A DNA stretch of 64,000 bases. It comes from Vibrio mimicus. Lineage in GTDB: Bacteria > Pseudomonadota > Gammaproteobacteria > Enterobacterales > Vibrionaceae. The DNA lies in assembly GCF_019048845.1 (NCBI RefSeq), contig NZ_CP077426.1, positions 1,845,501-1,909,500 on the forward strand. Reading direction: 5' to 3'. The notes beneath the pieces were generated by a model. It was not told where the DNA came from, ran no database searches, and saw nothing but the letters and a program-made list of their open reading frames with translations. This document shows positions 10,904-20,363 of this stretch, in pieces. Position 1 is the stretch's first letter; every line of letters starts with the position of its first letter. The position numbers and the translations under genes were made by a program.

Positions 10904-11590
10904 TCAGGTTGGATAACGATGTACTTTGCGATAGGTCCGTTCAGGTCGCCCCACCGTACCATAACTGAGATCCGCCTCCAACTCCCCTGAGCTGATAAGA
11001 TACTCAAGATAGCGCCGAGCTGTTGTGCGGCTTGCCCCAATTTTTTCACCAGCTTCATCAGCAGTCAGCATGCCAGAGGCTTGAAATAGCACGCGAATTT
11101 TATCCAATGTCACCGCATCAATCCCTTTCGGTAAACGCAGAGGCATCACCTCAACAGAATGCGGTGTAAACATTTTATCCACTTTCTGCTGATCAAAATC
11201 CGCCAACTGTTTCAACTCAATTTGCCGCATCTGATATTTTTTTAGTGCGGCTTCGAGTCGCGGAAACATCACAGGTTTGAGCAAATAATCCACCACACCA
11301 CCACGCATCGCTTGCTGTAACGTGTCTACTTCACGAGCGGCTGTAATTAGGATGACATCACAATGTACATTGCGTCCTCGGATCCACTGCAAAAGCTCAA
11401 GCCCTGTGCCATCGGGCAAATACACATCCAACAACACTAAGTCAGGATTTAAAACATCAACCTGCAAGCGTGCATCAGCTTGTGAGGTGGCAATGCCCAC
11501 AACATCAAAGCCTTCCAATTGGGTGAGATAACGATGATGAAGCTGCGCAATTGCTGCATCATCTTCAATGATCAGGATTCGGGTATTCAT
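10904..11590 (-). CDS. CitB/DcuR-family response regulator
   Basis: Transcription factor of a two-component pair. An N-terminal receiver domain (IIEDDAAIAQLH, phospho-acceptor in LVLLDVYLPDGTG, KPVMFPRL) is followed by a C-terminal helix-turn-helix (ADEAGEKIGASRTTARRYL) typical of CitB/DpiA/DcuR regulators. The ATG overlaps the kinase stop codon (TAATG), so the two are translationally coupled. Members usually control uptake or fermentation of C4-dicarboxylates or citrate, but no such target lies next to it; the downstream genes are a solute-binding protein and cheV. Ligand and targets are unknown. Confidence 0.88.
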   Translation of the reverse strand: MNTRILIIEDDAAIAQLHHRYLTQLEGFDVVGIATSQADARLQVDVLNPDLVLLDVYLPDGTGLELLQWIRGRNVHCDVILITAAREVDTLQQAMRGGVVDYLLKPVMFPRLEAALKKYQMRQIELKQLADFDQQKVDKMFTPHSVEVMPLRLPKGIDAVTLDKIRVLFQASGMLTADEAGEKIGASRTTARRYLEYLISSGELEADLSYGTVGRPERTYRKVHRYPT

Positions 11591-13206
11591 TACATTGCAT
11601 CCTTGGGTAAATAAACCGTCATTCTGACGCCTTGCTCCTTACTGTGCATTTCCAGTTGTCCTTGATAACGATCGGCCAGTTGTTTGACTAAATAGAGCCC
11701 AACACCTCGATTTTTCTTGGCTTTGCTCGATACTCCTTTCTCGGTCAATTGCCAATGCTCCAAACCTTTAGGCAACCCGCAACCTTGGTCATCCACTTCT
11801 AATATGATTTCATTTCCAAAATCACTGATCGATACTTCTACAATACGCTGTTCCTGTGGCACAACAGCAAGTGTCCTTATCACACTCAGTGTCGCCTCAA
11901 ATGCGTTATCGATCAGGTTACCTAAAATCGTTACCACATCTTCGGCATTAATATGTGGCGGTAGGATCTCCAAACGTGCGCCATCTTCAACCAAGAGTTC
12001 TAAGCCCAGTTCTCGTGCCCGCTCCGTTTTACCCAACAGCATGCCTGCAATTAGGGGGTCTTTAATCCTTTCGCGTAGAAACTCAATCAGTGATTGATAG
12101 TGCTCCGTTTCTCGACCAATCAATTGTTGCACTGCATCCAGTTCCCCCATTTGCAACAAACCACTGATGGTATTTAATTTATTGCGGTGCTCATGAGTTT
12201 GCGAACGAAGCATTTCAGCATATTCACGCGTTTGGGCTAACTGTTCGGTCAGTTCATTAATTTCATCACGCAAACGAAAGCTAGATACCGCCCCAACCAC
12301 TTTTCCCTCCACCACAATCGGGCTACGGTTGGCAATAATCCAATGTTTATTAAGGTAAAGCTCAATATCGTGATCAGTGCGTCCTGTCGCAAGCACAGTA
12401 TAAAGATCGCTTTCTGGTAGTGTGGCCGTTAACTTCCGATTAAGCGCCTGCTCACGGCTCAATCCTAATATTTCACAAGCACTTTTATTGATAGAACGTA
12501 GAATACCTTTGTCATCAATACTAATAATCCCCTCTTTGAGGGTACTCATTGTGACATCGAGCTCAACGTACAAACGCGCAATTTCTTCTGGCTCAAAGCC
12601 CAAAATTGCACGCTGGAAACGTCGAGATGCATAACTGGAAACCACCGCATTCGCGCCAACAACCATCAGTGCTGTAGCAATTAAATAAAGTAGAAATGGT
12701 TCAATTTTATCTTGTAAACGCTCAATCAAATAACCGACAGAAACCACGCCAATAATCTGACCACTGCGGTTAACCACAGCGGCTTTACCACGCACTGATT
12801 TACCTAAAGAACCTTGTGCAAAGGAGACATACGCTTCGCCATCGAGCAAGGCTCGATCATTGTCTCCTCCTACCATCGGCTTACCAATCCGCTCATCAAG
12901 CGGATGCACAAGTCGAATTCCTTTATTATCGCCAATGACAATAAAGGCGGCACCAATCAGATGTGTGAGCTCACGGTAAGATTGTTGCTGCATCATAGAA
13001 GCGTCACCAGCTTCTATCATTGCGACTACTGCGGGTGTTTGAGCAAGAAATGAAGCGACACCTAAGGCTTTTTGACCAACCTCTTGCTCTTGTGAATGCT
13101 TCACATACATAAAGCCAGCCGCCACCAAAAGCAGCAACTCTATCAGCCCTGATAATGTCATGATGATTAGCATTCGCTTGCGGAAAGTAATACTGCTCCA
13201 CACCAT
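11590..13206 (-). CDS. CitA/DcuS-family sensor histidine kinase
   Basis: Membrane sensor of the two-component pair with the downstream regulator. Membrane segments at ~12-34 and ~172-192 flank a periplasmic PAS-like domain (IVIGDNKGIRLVHP, GKAAVVNRSGQIIGVVSVG). A cytoplasmic PAS domain covers ~215-325, and the kinase core has the family H-box HEHRNKLNTISGLLQMGE and an ATPase domain with NLIDNAFEAT and DQGCGLP. This architecture and length (538 aa) match CitA/DpiB/DcuS, which sense carboxylates; the ligand here cannot be read from sequence. Confidence 0.88.
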   Translation of the reverse strand: MVWSSITFRKRMLIIMTLSGLIELLLLVAAGFMYVKHSQEQEVGQKALGVASFLAQTPAVVAMIEAGDASMMQQQSYRELTHLIGAAFIVIGDNKGIRLVHPLDERIGKPMVGGDNDRALLDGEAYVSFAQGSLGKSVRGKAAVVNRSGQIIGVVSVGYLIERLQDKIEPFLLYLIATALMVVGANAVVSSYASRRFQRAILGFEPEEIARLYVELDVTMSTLKEGIISIDDKGILRSINKSACEILGLSREQALNRKLTATLPESDLYTVLATGRTDHDIELYLNKHWIIANRSPIVVEGKVVGAVSSFRLRDEINELTEQLAQTREYAEMLRSQTHEHRNKLNTISGLLQMGELDAVQQLIGRETEHYQSLIEFLRERIKDPLIAGMLLGKTERARELGLELLVEDGARLEILPPHINAEDVVTILGNLIDNAFEATLSVIRTLAVVPQEQRIVEVSISDFGNEIILEVDDQGCGLPKGLEHWQLTEKGVSSKAKKNRGVGLYLVKQLADRYQGQLEMHSKEQGVRMTVYLPKDAM

Positions 13207-13421
13207 TTTTCACTCCTTGTTTGGCGAGTGAAAGCTAACACCAATTTAACATGGGTGCGAAACCTACAACCCATAAGTGTGAGGCTAGCACGAGATTCAC
13301 TAAGTCAGATCGGATGATGAGTTATCTAAAACCAAACAAACAAAACTGATTGCATATCAGATTTATGGCACAAGTCACAACATTTGTCTCTTTCGCCACC
13401 ACATATAAAAAGATACAGGAC

Positions 13422-13427
13422 TATAAT
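13422..13427 (+). promoter_or_regulatory. Possible -10 element for the small gene at 13534
   Basis: A perfect TATAAT stands about 107 bases upstream of the start codon, but no good -35 hexamer lies 16-18 bases before it, so an activator might be needed. The rest of 13207-13533 shows no gene I can support. Confidence 0.35.
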
Positions 13428-13533
13428 TAACGCGCAGTGAGCATAAACATAGTTGGGATGCAATCAGGCATAAAAAACAAAATAGCAATTGCGGCCAAGT
13501 TCACTCAAACATTACGTCAGAAGGAATAGGAAC

Positions 13534-13767
13534 ATGAGAAGAGATGCTTTTGGAATTTGCCTTTCCAAAGACATGCTTTGCGACCATTTGCACTCGACTT
13601 TCACTCACGTCAGGGCTTATGAAGTAGAACCCGAGACACATGATGAATTGCGCGTGCTGTTTGCATTTCCTCAAATGTCAGGCAAAGACGTACTTACAAC
13701 GATGCAGGGAACCAAAAAGCTCGTTTGGAGAGCCGATTACCACTGTCCCTCTTACCCGCATTGTTAA
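13534..13767 (+). CDS. Small protein of unknown function (77 aa)
   Basis: I do not recognise this protein. It starts with MRRDAFGIC, is mixed in charge, has no membrane segment or signal peptide, and carries four cysteines, two of them in the C-terminal CPSYPHC. The ATG at 13534 has an AGGAATAGG site directly upstream; an in-frame upstream start has none. A well-formed terminator follows within 35 bases, which supports a real, self-contained transcription unit. Confidence 0.6.
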   Translation: MRRDAFGICLSKDMLCDHLHSTFTHVRAYEVEPETHDELRVLFAFPQMSGKDVLTTMQGTKKLVWRADYHCPSYPHC

Positions 13768-13799
13768 ACGTCCTGAGATTACTCGGTTGCAAATCGATT

Positions 13800-13828
13800 C
13801 AACACCCAAACCCTGTTTGGGTGTTGTT
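13800..13828 (+). terminator. Terminator of the small gene
   Basis: Stem AACACCCAAA with TTTGGGTGTT around a short loop, followed by a T-rich stretch, 33 bases after the stop codon. Confidence 0.8.
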
Positions 13829-13956
13829 GTTTATTGACCATAAATCGGACTTGCAAGGCGAAGTCAGTTTTTTATACTGCATCCACTCACTCTTTGTTTG
13901 ACTTCATCACTCAAAAAATAGAGCATTAGCTCTAAAATCACTCTATCGAGCCCAAA

Positions 13957-15375
13957 ATGAAAGCGAAACTTCTCTCTCTGGTGGTCTGCTCAATACTCTC
14001 CATGCCGACTGCCCATGCAGCCCCAATCTCCTTCCAAGACGCTTGGGAGATGTTACAACAACAGAATAATTCGCTGGCAGCGCAAAGAGCGAATGTTGAA
14101 CGCTATTCCCATTTAAAAGACGCCACACAAAACCTGAACTTACCTTCGGTCAGCGTAGGTGCGAATTTTACTCGGCTTAATCAAGATGTAACGCTGTCAG
14201 GAAAACAAATCTTTGATAGCACAGGTCAACCTCTGCCAGCTTTACCTCCGACACTCGCGCCACTACTTGCAGGGTTGGGGTCGATTCAATCCACCATCAC
14301 TGAACGCGATATTTTCACTTCTTCCATTCGTGCAATTTGGCCGATTTTTACTGGTGGACGAATTACCGCAGCACAAGATGCCGCCGCAGGCAAAGAGAAT
14401 GAAGCGCAAAGCCAACTGGCGATGGAAGTACAAGCGCGTTATGAAGATTTAGCCAAATATTACTTCAGTGTGGTGCTGGCGAAAGAAGTGCTCACAACCC
14501 GAATTGCAGTAGAAGAAGGTTTGACACAACATCGCGATCATGCGCTCAAGCTAGAGCAACAAGGGCAAATTGCACACGTTGAACGTCTGCAAGCCGATGC
14601 TTCACTGGATAAAGCCAAAGTTGAGCGTAAGAAAGCACAAAAAACGTTAGACATAGCGCAAAGTGCGTTAACTCAAATTTTAGGCGCCACAGAAACTGTT
14701 GAACCCAGTGGAATGTTGTTTATCAATACCAGCTTACCGCCAATGCATGCCTTTATTGAGCAAACGCTAAACACTTACCCAGGTTTAAGTTTGCTCGATG
14801 CCAAAGAAAAACAAGCCAGTAGTCTAATTAAGGCCGAACAAGGGAAATACTATCCGGATGTGTACCTTTATGGTGATTACAGTTTGCATGAAGATGACTC
14901 ACTCGCCAGTCAAATGAAACCCGACTGGCTCGTTGGTGTCGGGGTAAGCATTCCGTTAATCGAAAACAGTGGGCGTAGCGAGCAAGTGAAAGCCGCAAAT
15001 AGCGCCGTCAATCAAGTGCGTTATTTGAAAGCTCAAGCTAAGCAAGATCTCAGCGTGCTGGTCGAAAAAACCTATCTGGAAGCCGAACAAGCGTTAGAAG
15101 AAGTCACAGGACTGAATTCCAGTCTGAATCTGGCACAAGAGAACCTGCGTTTACGCCAAAAAGCGTTCAGCCAAGGTTTATCCACCTCCGTTGATGTAGT
15201 GGATGCCGAACTCTATCTGGCGAGCATTCGCACTCAGCAATCATTGGCTAGCTTTAATTATCTTATTTCACTGAATAAATTACTGGCGCTGTCGAGCGAG
15301 ATGAACAGTTTCTCCACTTATCATCAAGCGGCAGTCTCTCTCTCTTCACTACACGAAAATACGGCAGCCAAGTAA
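13957..15375 (+). CDS. TolC-family outer-membrane efflux protein
   Basis: Outer-membrane channel of a tripartite exporter. It has a signal peptide (residues 1-21, ending AHA) and two outer-membrane efflux repeats with long helical coiled-coil segments (~30-230 and ~250-455). The length (472 aa) is typical of the family. It is first of four genes on the plus strand, 11 bases before the HlyD-like gene. Substrate unknown. Confidence 0.88.
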   Translation: MKAKLLSLVVCSILSMPTAHAAPISFQDAWEMLQQQNNSLAAQRANVERYSHLKDATQNLNLPSVSVGANFTRLNQDVTLSGKQIFDSTGQPLPALPPTLAPLLAGLGSIQSTITERDIFTSSIRAIWPIFTGGRITAAQDAAAGKENEAQSQLAMEVQARYEDLAKYYFSVVLAKEVLTTRIAVEEGLTQHRDHALKLEQQGQIAHVERLQADASLDKAKVERKKAQKTLDIAQSALTQILGATETVEPSGMLFINTSLPPMHAFIEQTLNTYPGLSLLDAKEKQASSLIKAEQGKYYPDVYLYGDYSLHEDDSLASQMKPDWLVGVGVSIPLIENSGRSEQVKAANSAVNQVRYLKAQAKQDLSVLVEKTYLEAEQALEEVTGLNSSLNLAQENLRLRQKAFSQGLSTSVDVVDAELYLASIRTQQSLASFNYLISLNKLLALSSEMNSFSTYHQAAVSLSSLHENTAAK

Positions 15376-15386
15376 AAGGAATCACA

Positions 15387-16361
15387 ATGAAAACAGTAAA
15401 AACCACCTTAATGACCCTCACTGCTGTTGCCGTTGTCGGTTGGATTGGCTATCGCTTTTATCAAGCGTATCAGCCCGATCCTATTACGCTACAAGGCCAA
15501 ATCGAATCGCAACAATACAGTATTTCCTCCAAAGTACCTGGGCGAATTGACCAAGTTTTGGTGCGCAAAGGCGATCTCGTTGAAAAAGGCCAACTGATTT
15601 TTACCCTGCTTAGTCCAGAAATTGATGCCAAATTAGAGCAAGCGATCGCCGGTCAAAAAGCGGCAGGAGCGCTGGCTCAAGAAGCGGAGAATGGTGCTCG
15701 TGAACAGCAGATCCAAGCAGCGAAAGATCAATGGCTGAAAGCTCAGGCCGCAGCCAACCTTGCCGAGAAAACCTATTTACGCGTCAACAACCTTTACAAC
15801 GATGGTGTGGTGTCTGAACAAAAACGCGATGAAGCGAAAACCCAGTGGCAAGCCGCCAAATATACCGAAAGTGCTGCGCTACAAATGTATGAGCTAGCGA
15901 AAGAAGGCGCGCGTACAGAAACCAAACAAGCCGCCATTGAAAAAGCGCGTATGGCGGCCGGCGCGGTCGCAGAAGTCGAGGCGTATGCCGCAGATACTAA
16001 GATTCAGAGTTGGTTTGATGGTGAAGTATCACAAGTGTTAATGCACAGTGGCGAACTGGCCCCTCAAGGCTTTCCTGTCGTTACCGTGGTGGATACCCAA
16101 GACTCTTGGGCGGTGTTCAATGTTCGTGAGGATCTGCTTAAACACTTTACTCAAGGCACGCAGTTTGAAGCGTACTTACCCGCTCTGGATAAAAACGTGG
16201 CGTTTAAAGTCACTCATGTTGCGGTGATGGGCGACTTTGCCACATGGCGCTCAACGGATGCAACCCAAGGCTTTGATCTACGAACTTTTGAAGTGGAAGC
16301 CCGCCCTGTCACACCAACCGATGGGCTGCGCATGGGCATGAGTGCAGTGGTTAAACTGTAA
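15387..16361 (+). CDS. HlyD-family periplasmic adaptor
   Basis: Membrane-fusion protein joining the inner-membrane exporter to the outer-membrane channel. One N-terminal membrane anchor (residues ~8-28), a split biotinyl-lipoyl domain (ISSKVPGRIDQVLVRKGD and DTKIQSWFDGEVSQVLM) and a coiled-coil hairpin (~80-190) are visible; 324 aa, similar to YbhG/YhiI. The stop codon is followed immediately by the ATG of the first permease gene. Confidence 0.88.
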   Translation: MKTVKTTLMTLTAVAVVGWIGYRFYQAYQPDPITLQGQIESQQYSISSKVPGRIDQVLVRKGDLVEKGQLIFTLLSPEIDAKLEQAIAGQKAAGALAQEAENGAREQQIQAAKDQWLKAQAAANLAEKTYLRVNNLYNDGVVSEQKRDEAKTQWQAAKYTESAALQMYELAKEGARTETKQAAIEKARMAAGAVAEVEAYAADTKIQSWFDGEVSQVLMHSGELAPQGFPVVTVVDTQDSWAVFNVREDLLKHFTQGTQFEAYLPALDKNVAFKVTHVAVMGDFATWRSTDATQGFDLRTFEVEARPVTPTDGLRMGMSAVVKL

Positions 16362-17510
16362 ATGAAGCACGCGATCCCAGCTCAATGGACATTACTGCGT
16401 CACGATAAATGGCTGCTCTCATGCTTAACTTGGGTTCCGCTACTCCTCGCGGCCTCCATTTGGTGGATTTTTTCACAAGGTATTGCACGAGATCTGCCCT
16501 TCGGTGTAGTGGATCTTTCCCACAGCCAGCTTTCTCGGCAACTGATTCGAGAAGTGGATGCAACATCAACTCTGCAAGTCCGTGAGCACTATGCGAGTGT
16601 GGATGAAGCAAGCCAAGCAATGCGTAGTAACCAAATTTATGGCTTTATGGTGATCCCCGCTCAGTTCGATAAGGCAATTTATCGTCAAGAACAGCCACAA
16701 GTGACCACTTTTTATAACAGCCAGATGATATTGGTCGGTAAATTGGTGAACTCCACCGTTGTGCAAGCGCAAGGCACGTTTAATGCACAAGTGGATGTAA
16801 TAAAAAACCTCGCCACCAAAAGCCATAATACACTGGCAGCGATGGGGCGTTCGGTACCGGTTCGTACTCAAATCACGCCCTTATTTAACTCAAACACCAA
16901 CTACGCACAATTTCTGGTGTCAGCGATTGTTCCCGCTTTATGGCAAATCACGATTGTTGTCAGCACTATTTTGATTCTGGCGGCAAACTATCGTCACTAT
17001 GGCTTGAAAACATGGCTAGCCGATGCACCTCTGCGACATTTAACTCGCACCCTACTCCCTTATCTGCCAATTTTTATGCTGCAAGGGCTCGGTTTTTTAA
17101 TTTGGTTTTATGATGTGCTGCATTGGCCGATGTTTGGGCATTTTTCCGTACTCTTGATTGCACAAGCCATTACGGTTATCGCTTGCGTGATTATGGGGGC
17201 ATTTTTCTACTTCCTCACGCTAGATCCTGCTCGTGCCATGAGTTTTGCTGGTGCATTCACCGCGCCAAGTTTTGCGTTTATGGGCATAACCTTTCCAGCC
17301 AGTGACATGAATTCCCTCGCACAAGCATGGCGTAGCCTATTGCCAATCAGCCATTACATTGAAGTGCAGGTCAACCAAGTCAGCTATGGTCTCGATGCCC
17401 TCACATCGCTACAACCTATTGTTGCAATGGTGGGTTACGTACTCCCTCTTGGTTTAGTGTTGATCTTGATCCGCAAACATTTATCTCGTGAAACCGGAGA
17501 CGCCGTATGA
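16362..17510 (+). CDS. ABC-2 type permease (first of two)
   Basis: Inner-membrane exporter subunit. The N-terminal membrane segment (~20-42) is followed by a large periplasmic domain (~45-185) and five membrane segments in the C-terminal half (~190-375), the ABC2_membrane_3 layout of YbhS/YbhR and YhhJ. At 382 aa it contains no ATPase motifs. It overlaps the next permease by four bases (ATGA). In E. coli homologues a two-domain ATPase is encoded alongside; none is present in this cluster. Confidence 0.85.
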   Translation: MKHAIPAQWTLLRHDKWLLSCLTWVPLLLAASIWWIFSQGIARDLPFGVVDLSHSQLSRQLIREVDATSTLQVREHYASVDEASQAMRSNQIYGFMVIPAQFDKAIYRQEQPQVTTFYNSQMILVGKLVNSTVVQAQGTFNAQVDVIKNLATKSHNTLAAMGRSVPVRTQITPLFNSNTNYAQFLVSAIVPALWQITIVVSTILILAANYRHYGLKTWLADAPLRHLTRTLLPYLPIFMLQGLGFLIWFYDVLHWPMFGHFSVLLIAQAITVIACVIMGAFFYFLTLDPARAMSFAGAFTAPSFAFMGITFPASDMNSLAQAWRSLLPISHYIEVQVNQVSYGLDALTSLQPIVAMVGYVLPLGLVLILIRKHLSRETGDAV

Positions 17511-18655
17511 GTTTGTGGCAACTGTTCAAAGCAGAATTTAAAGCGCTCATCACGAATCCTGTTGTGGTGCTTACCGTATTCGGCGGTGTCGTGTTTTATT
17601 CTTTCCTCTACCCGCTTCCTTACGCCAAGCAGATCCCACGTGAACAGACTGTCTCAGTGGTCAACCTCGATCAAAGTCAGGCAAGTTTTCAACTGGAACG
17701 TATGGTCGATGCCACGCCGCAGGTAAAAATTGTTCAGCGCGATCACATCATTGCCGATGCCAAACAGGCTTTCTTAGATAAAAAAGTCTCAGGAATACTG
17801 GTTATCCCCGAGCATTTCTACAAAGACTTATTGCTGGGGAAAAGCCCTACGCTCGCTTATGCTGGCGATGCTTCTTATTTTCTGGTTTACGGGACGATTG
17901 TTGAAGGCTTAGCCCAAGCGGGCGGCACTCTCGCAGCTCAAACCAAAGTCAGTCGTTTAGTGATCGAAGGTGAGCCTATGGCGTTTGCGGCACAGCATTT
18001 TTCGCCGACCAGTGCCAATCTTAAACCCACATTTAACCCACGCATGGGTTATGTCGATTACGTCGTACCCGCCGTTTTTGTATTGATCCTGCAACAAACG
18101 TTGATCATGGCGGCCGGACTGATGGTAGGAACACAAAAGCAAGGTCACGGCTATTGGAGCCGAGTTGCTCCCGCCAAACTGCTGCTAGTGCGTAGCCTTG
18201 TACTGGTTGCTGTCTACTATTTGCTGAGTCTCTATTATTTTGGTGCCAGTTTTGATCTGCATGGCGTGAATACCTTAGCGCAACCAACAGATTTACTCAG
18301 TTTCTTGCTGCCATTTTTACTGGCTTGTTGTTTTATTGGGATTGTATTAGGTGCCGTAACGCCAAGGCGTGAGTTGGTAACCTTGGTGGTGCTCATCAGT
18401 TCGATGCCGTTGATTTTTACTGCTGGCTTTATTTGGCCTGTGGAAATGATCCCTTCCCCCCTCGTCTGGCTTGCTCAGTGTTTCCCGAGCACACCGGGAA
18501 TCCAAGGCTTCCTGGGTCTAAACCAAATGGCGGCCAGTTGGTCAACCATCGCACCGAAATGGACGCTACTTTGGGCACAAGCCTTGGTATGGGGCGGTTT
18601 AGCATATTATTTTTTACGCCGAGATCTCAAACGCACAGCGAAACATCCACAGTAA
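17507..18655 (+). CDS. ABC-2 type permease (second of two)
   Basis: Partner of the preceding permease, also 382 aa and of the same topology: one N-terminal segment (~17-36), a periplasmic domain (~40-180) and a C-terminal membrane bundle (~180-375) with the GFIWPVEMIPSP loop typical of ABC-2 permeases. The two probably form a heterodimer. Last gene of the operon; a convergent P-loop kinase gene begins three bases beyond its stop codon. Confidence 0.85.
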   Translation: MSLWQLFKAEFKALITNPVVVLTVFGGVVFYSFLYPLPYAKQIPREQTVSVVNLDQSQASFQLERMVDATPQVKIVQRDHIIADAKQAFLDKKVSGILVIPEHFYKDLLLGKSPTLAYAGDASYFLVYGTIVEGLAQAGGTLAAQTKVSRLVIEGEPMAFAAQHFSPTSANLKPTFNPRMGYVDYVVPAVFVLILQQTLIMAAGLMVGTQKQGHGYWSRVAPAKLLLVRSLVLVAVYYLLSLYYFGASFDLHGVNTLAQPTDLLSFLLPFLLACCFIGIVLGAVTPRRELVTLVVLISSMPLIFTAGFIWPVEMIPSPLVWLAQCFPSTPGIQGFLGLNQMAASWSTIAPKWTLLWAQALVWGGLAYYFLRRDLKRTAKHPQ

Positions 18656-18658
18656 TCT

Positions 18659-19033
18659 CTACTCTTGCCACTGTTGACGCATACGCTCAACAGTGGTTTC
18701 ATCCACTCCATGCACATTTTGATAGCGCTCTCGGCACACCAGAATCGTCAGCTTAGCTCGATATTGTCGGGCAAGTTTTCGATATACCGCCATCTCCCAA
18801 TGCCGAACAAAAGTATTCGATACCACCACGTCTTTGCCTTGTTGCAGCCAGTATTCCGTTTGCGCTTGGCACCATTGATGCGCCTGCGCTAAACACTCAG
18901 GACGAAAGTGGTACTCTCCTTGCTCATTCACGAAATACATATCCGCTTCTAAATGTATGGCGGGCAATGTTTGGGCTAAAGTGGATTTTCCAGAACCGGG
19001 TAAACCACGAATCAAGGTTAAATGCGGTCGCAT
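18659..19033 (-). CDS. Small P-loop ATPase/kinase (124 aa)
   Basis: Resembles AAA-type polynucleotide or shikimate-kinase-like P-loop proteins. It carries a perfect Walker A motif (GLPGSGKST) and a possible lid region (RHWEMAVYRKLARQYRAK); no fused domain. The substrate is unknown. The ATG at 19033 is preferred over a TTG at 19063, but neither has a strong ribosome site. It stands alone on the minus strand, back to back with metA. Confidence 0.75.
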   Translation of the reverse strand: MRPHLTLIRGLPGSGKSTLAQTLPAIHLEADMYFVNEQGEYHFRPECLAQAHQWCQAQTEYWLQQGKDVVVSNTFVRHWEMAVYRKLARQYRAKLTILVCRERYQNVHGVDETTVERMRQQWQE

Positions 19034-19125
19034 AACAGTTTCACAGTAGGCAATTGGGCTCAAAGATACTAACTTAGATTAAGGTTCCGTGCATTTTACT
19101 ATCGACAATAATTTTCGGTTGAGTT

Positions 19126-19149
19126 ATAAGTCTGGATGTTTAGACGTCC
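19126..19149 (+). promoter_or_regulatory. MetJ operator: three tandem met boxes
   Basis: Three contiguous 8-mers, ATAAGTCT, GGATGTTT and AGACGTCC, match the MetJ consensus AGACGTCT at 6, 5 and 7 of 8 positions. They sit 25-48 bases upstream of the metA start, where MetJ with S-adenosylmethionine would repress. Confidence 0.75.
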
Positions 19150-19173
19150 AAAACAAAGCTTAGGGAGAAAGCT

Positions 19174-20115
19174 GTGCCGATTAGAATCCCCGACCAATTA
19201 CCGGCGAGTGATGTGCTACGTAACGAAAACATCTTCGTTATGTCGGAATCGCGTGCTTCGACGCAGGAGATACGCCCACTCAAGGTGTTGCTATTAAACT
19301 TAATGCCAAAAAAAATTGAGACTGAAACTCAATTTTTACGCCTACTCTCTAATTCTCCCTTACAGGTGGATATTGAGCTGCTGCGTATCGATGATCGCCC
19401 AAGCAAAAATACCCCAGAAGAGCATCTCAACACCTTCTATCGCCAGTTTGAACTGGTCAAAAACCGCAACTTCGATGGGTTAATCATCACGGGCGCGCCA
19501 CTGGGCTTAGTGCAGTTTGAAGATGTAGCTTATTGGGATCATCTACAAAACATCATGACATGGGCGAAAGCGCATGTGACTTCCACTCTTTACATCTGTT
19601 GGGCGGCGCAAGCAGGGCTAAAACTGCTGTATAACCTGCCCAAACGCACTCGAGATGAAAAGCTATCTGGTGTGTATTACCACGATATTCATAAACCTTT
19701 TCATCCTTTACTTCGCGGTTTTGATGATCGCTTCCTCGCACCACACTCTCGCTATGCTGACTTTGACGCTGAGTATCTGGCAGAGCACACCGACCTCGAT
19801 ATTCTTGCAACCTCTGATATGGCAGGTGTTTATCTTGCCGCCACTAAAGATAAACGCAACGTGTTTGTCACCGGACATCCTGAATACGATGCCTTTACCT
19901 TACATAGCGAATATGTGCGTGATTTAGGTGAAGGGCTAAGTCCTGCAATTCCGGTGAACTACTACCCGAACGACAACCCAGATAATAAGCCCTGTGCCAG
20001 CTGGCGTAGCCATGGACACCTGCTATTTTCTAACTGGCTTAACTACTGTGTTTACCAACAAACACCGTATGATTTGGAAAAATTCAGCGAAGCAAACTTC
20101 ACCAAAGACGAATAA
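19174..20115 (+). CDS. metA: Homoserine O-succinyltransferase
   Basis: First committed step of methionine synthesis: transfers succinyl (or acetyl) from CoA to L-homoserine in the cytosol. The 313-residue sequence matches MetA throughout ([11 protein letters not shown] start, [13 protein letters not shown], catalytic Cys in [19 protein letters not shown]). Translation starts at a GTG after the site TAGGGAGA. Tandem met boxes lie upstream and a terminator lies directly downstream, so this is a single-gene MetJ-controlled unit. Acyl donor preference cannot be settled by eye. Confidence 0.96.
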   Translation: MPIRIPDQLPASDVLRNENIFVMSESRASTQEIRPLKVLLLNLMPKKIETETQFLRLLSNSPLQVDIELLRIDDRPSKNTPEEHLNTFYRQFELVKNRNFDGLIITGAPLGLVQFEDVAYWDHLQNIMTWAKAHVTSTLYICWAAQAGLKLLYNLPKRTRDEKLSGVYYHDIHKPFHPLLRGFDDRFLAPHSRYADFDAEYLAEHTDLDILATSDMAGVYLAATKDKRNVFVTGHPEYDAFTLHSEYVRDLGEGLSPAIPVNYYPNDNPDNKPCASWRSHGHLLFSNWLNYCVYQQTPYDLEKFSEANFTKDE

Positions 20116-20123
20116 CCTCTCTT

Positions 20124-20144
20124 GGCCGCTCTGTGCGGCCTTTT
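20124..20144 (+). terminator. Terminator of metA
   Basis: GGCCGC stem pairs with GCGGCC around a 5-base loop, followed by TTTT, 8 bases past the stop codon. Confidence 0.85.
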
Positions 20145-20363
20145 CATTCCCTTCCAGTTTGTCATCCAAGCCACAGAATATGAGCCTATCTATTCTCAAA
20201 TCACTTAGCGTTATTAATAACCGTGATCGAACGTAGCCAACATCGCGGCCGCATCAGATCATCAGATAAAGATAGATTTGCCAACTGACTCGCAGACTTC
20301 ATCCTCACAGCTCGGCCTTCAGACTGAATTGCCTATCATTGGGAGCGTTGACTGGAGGTATGT

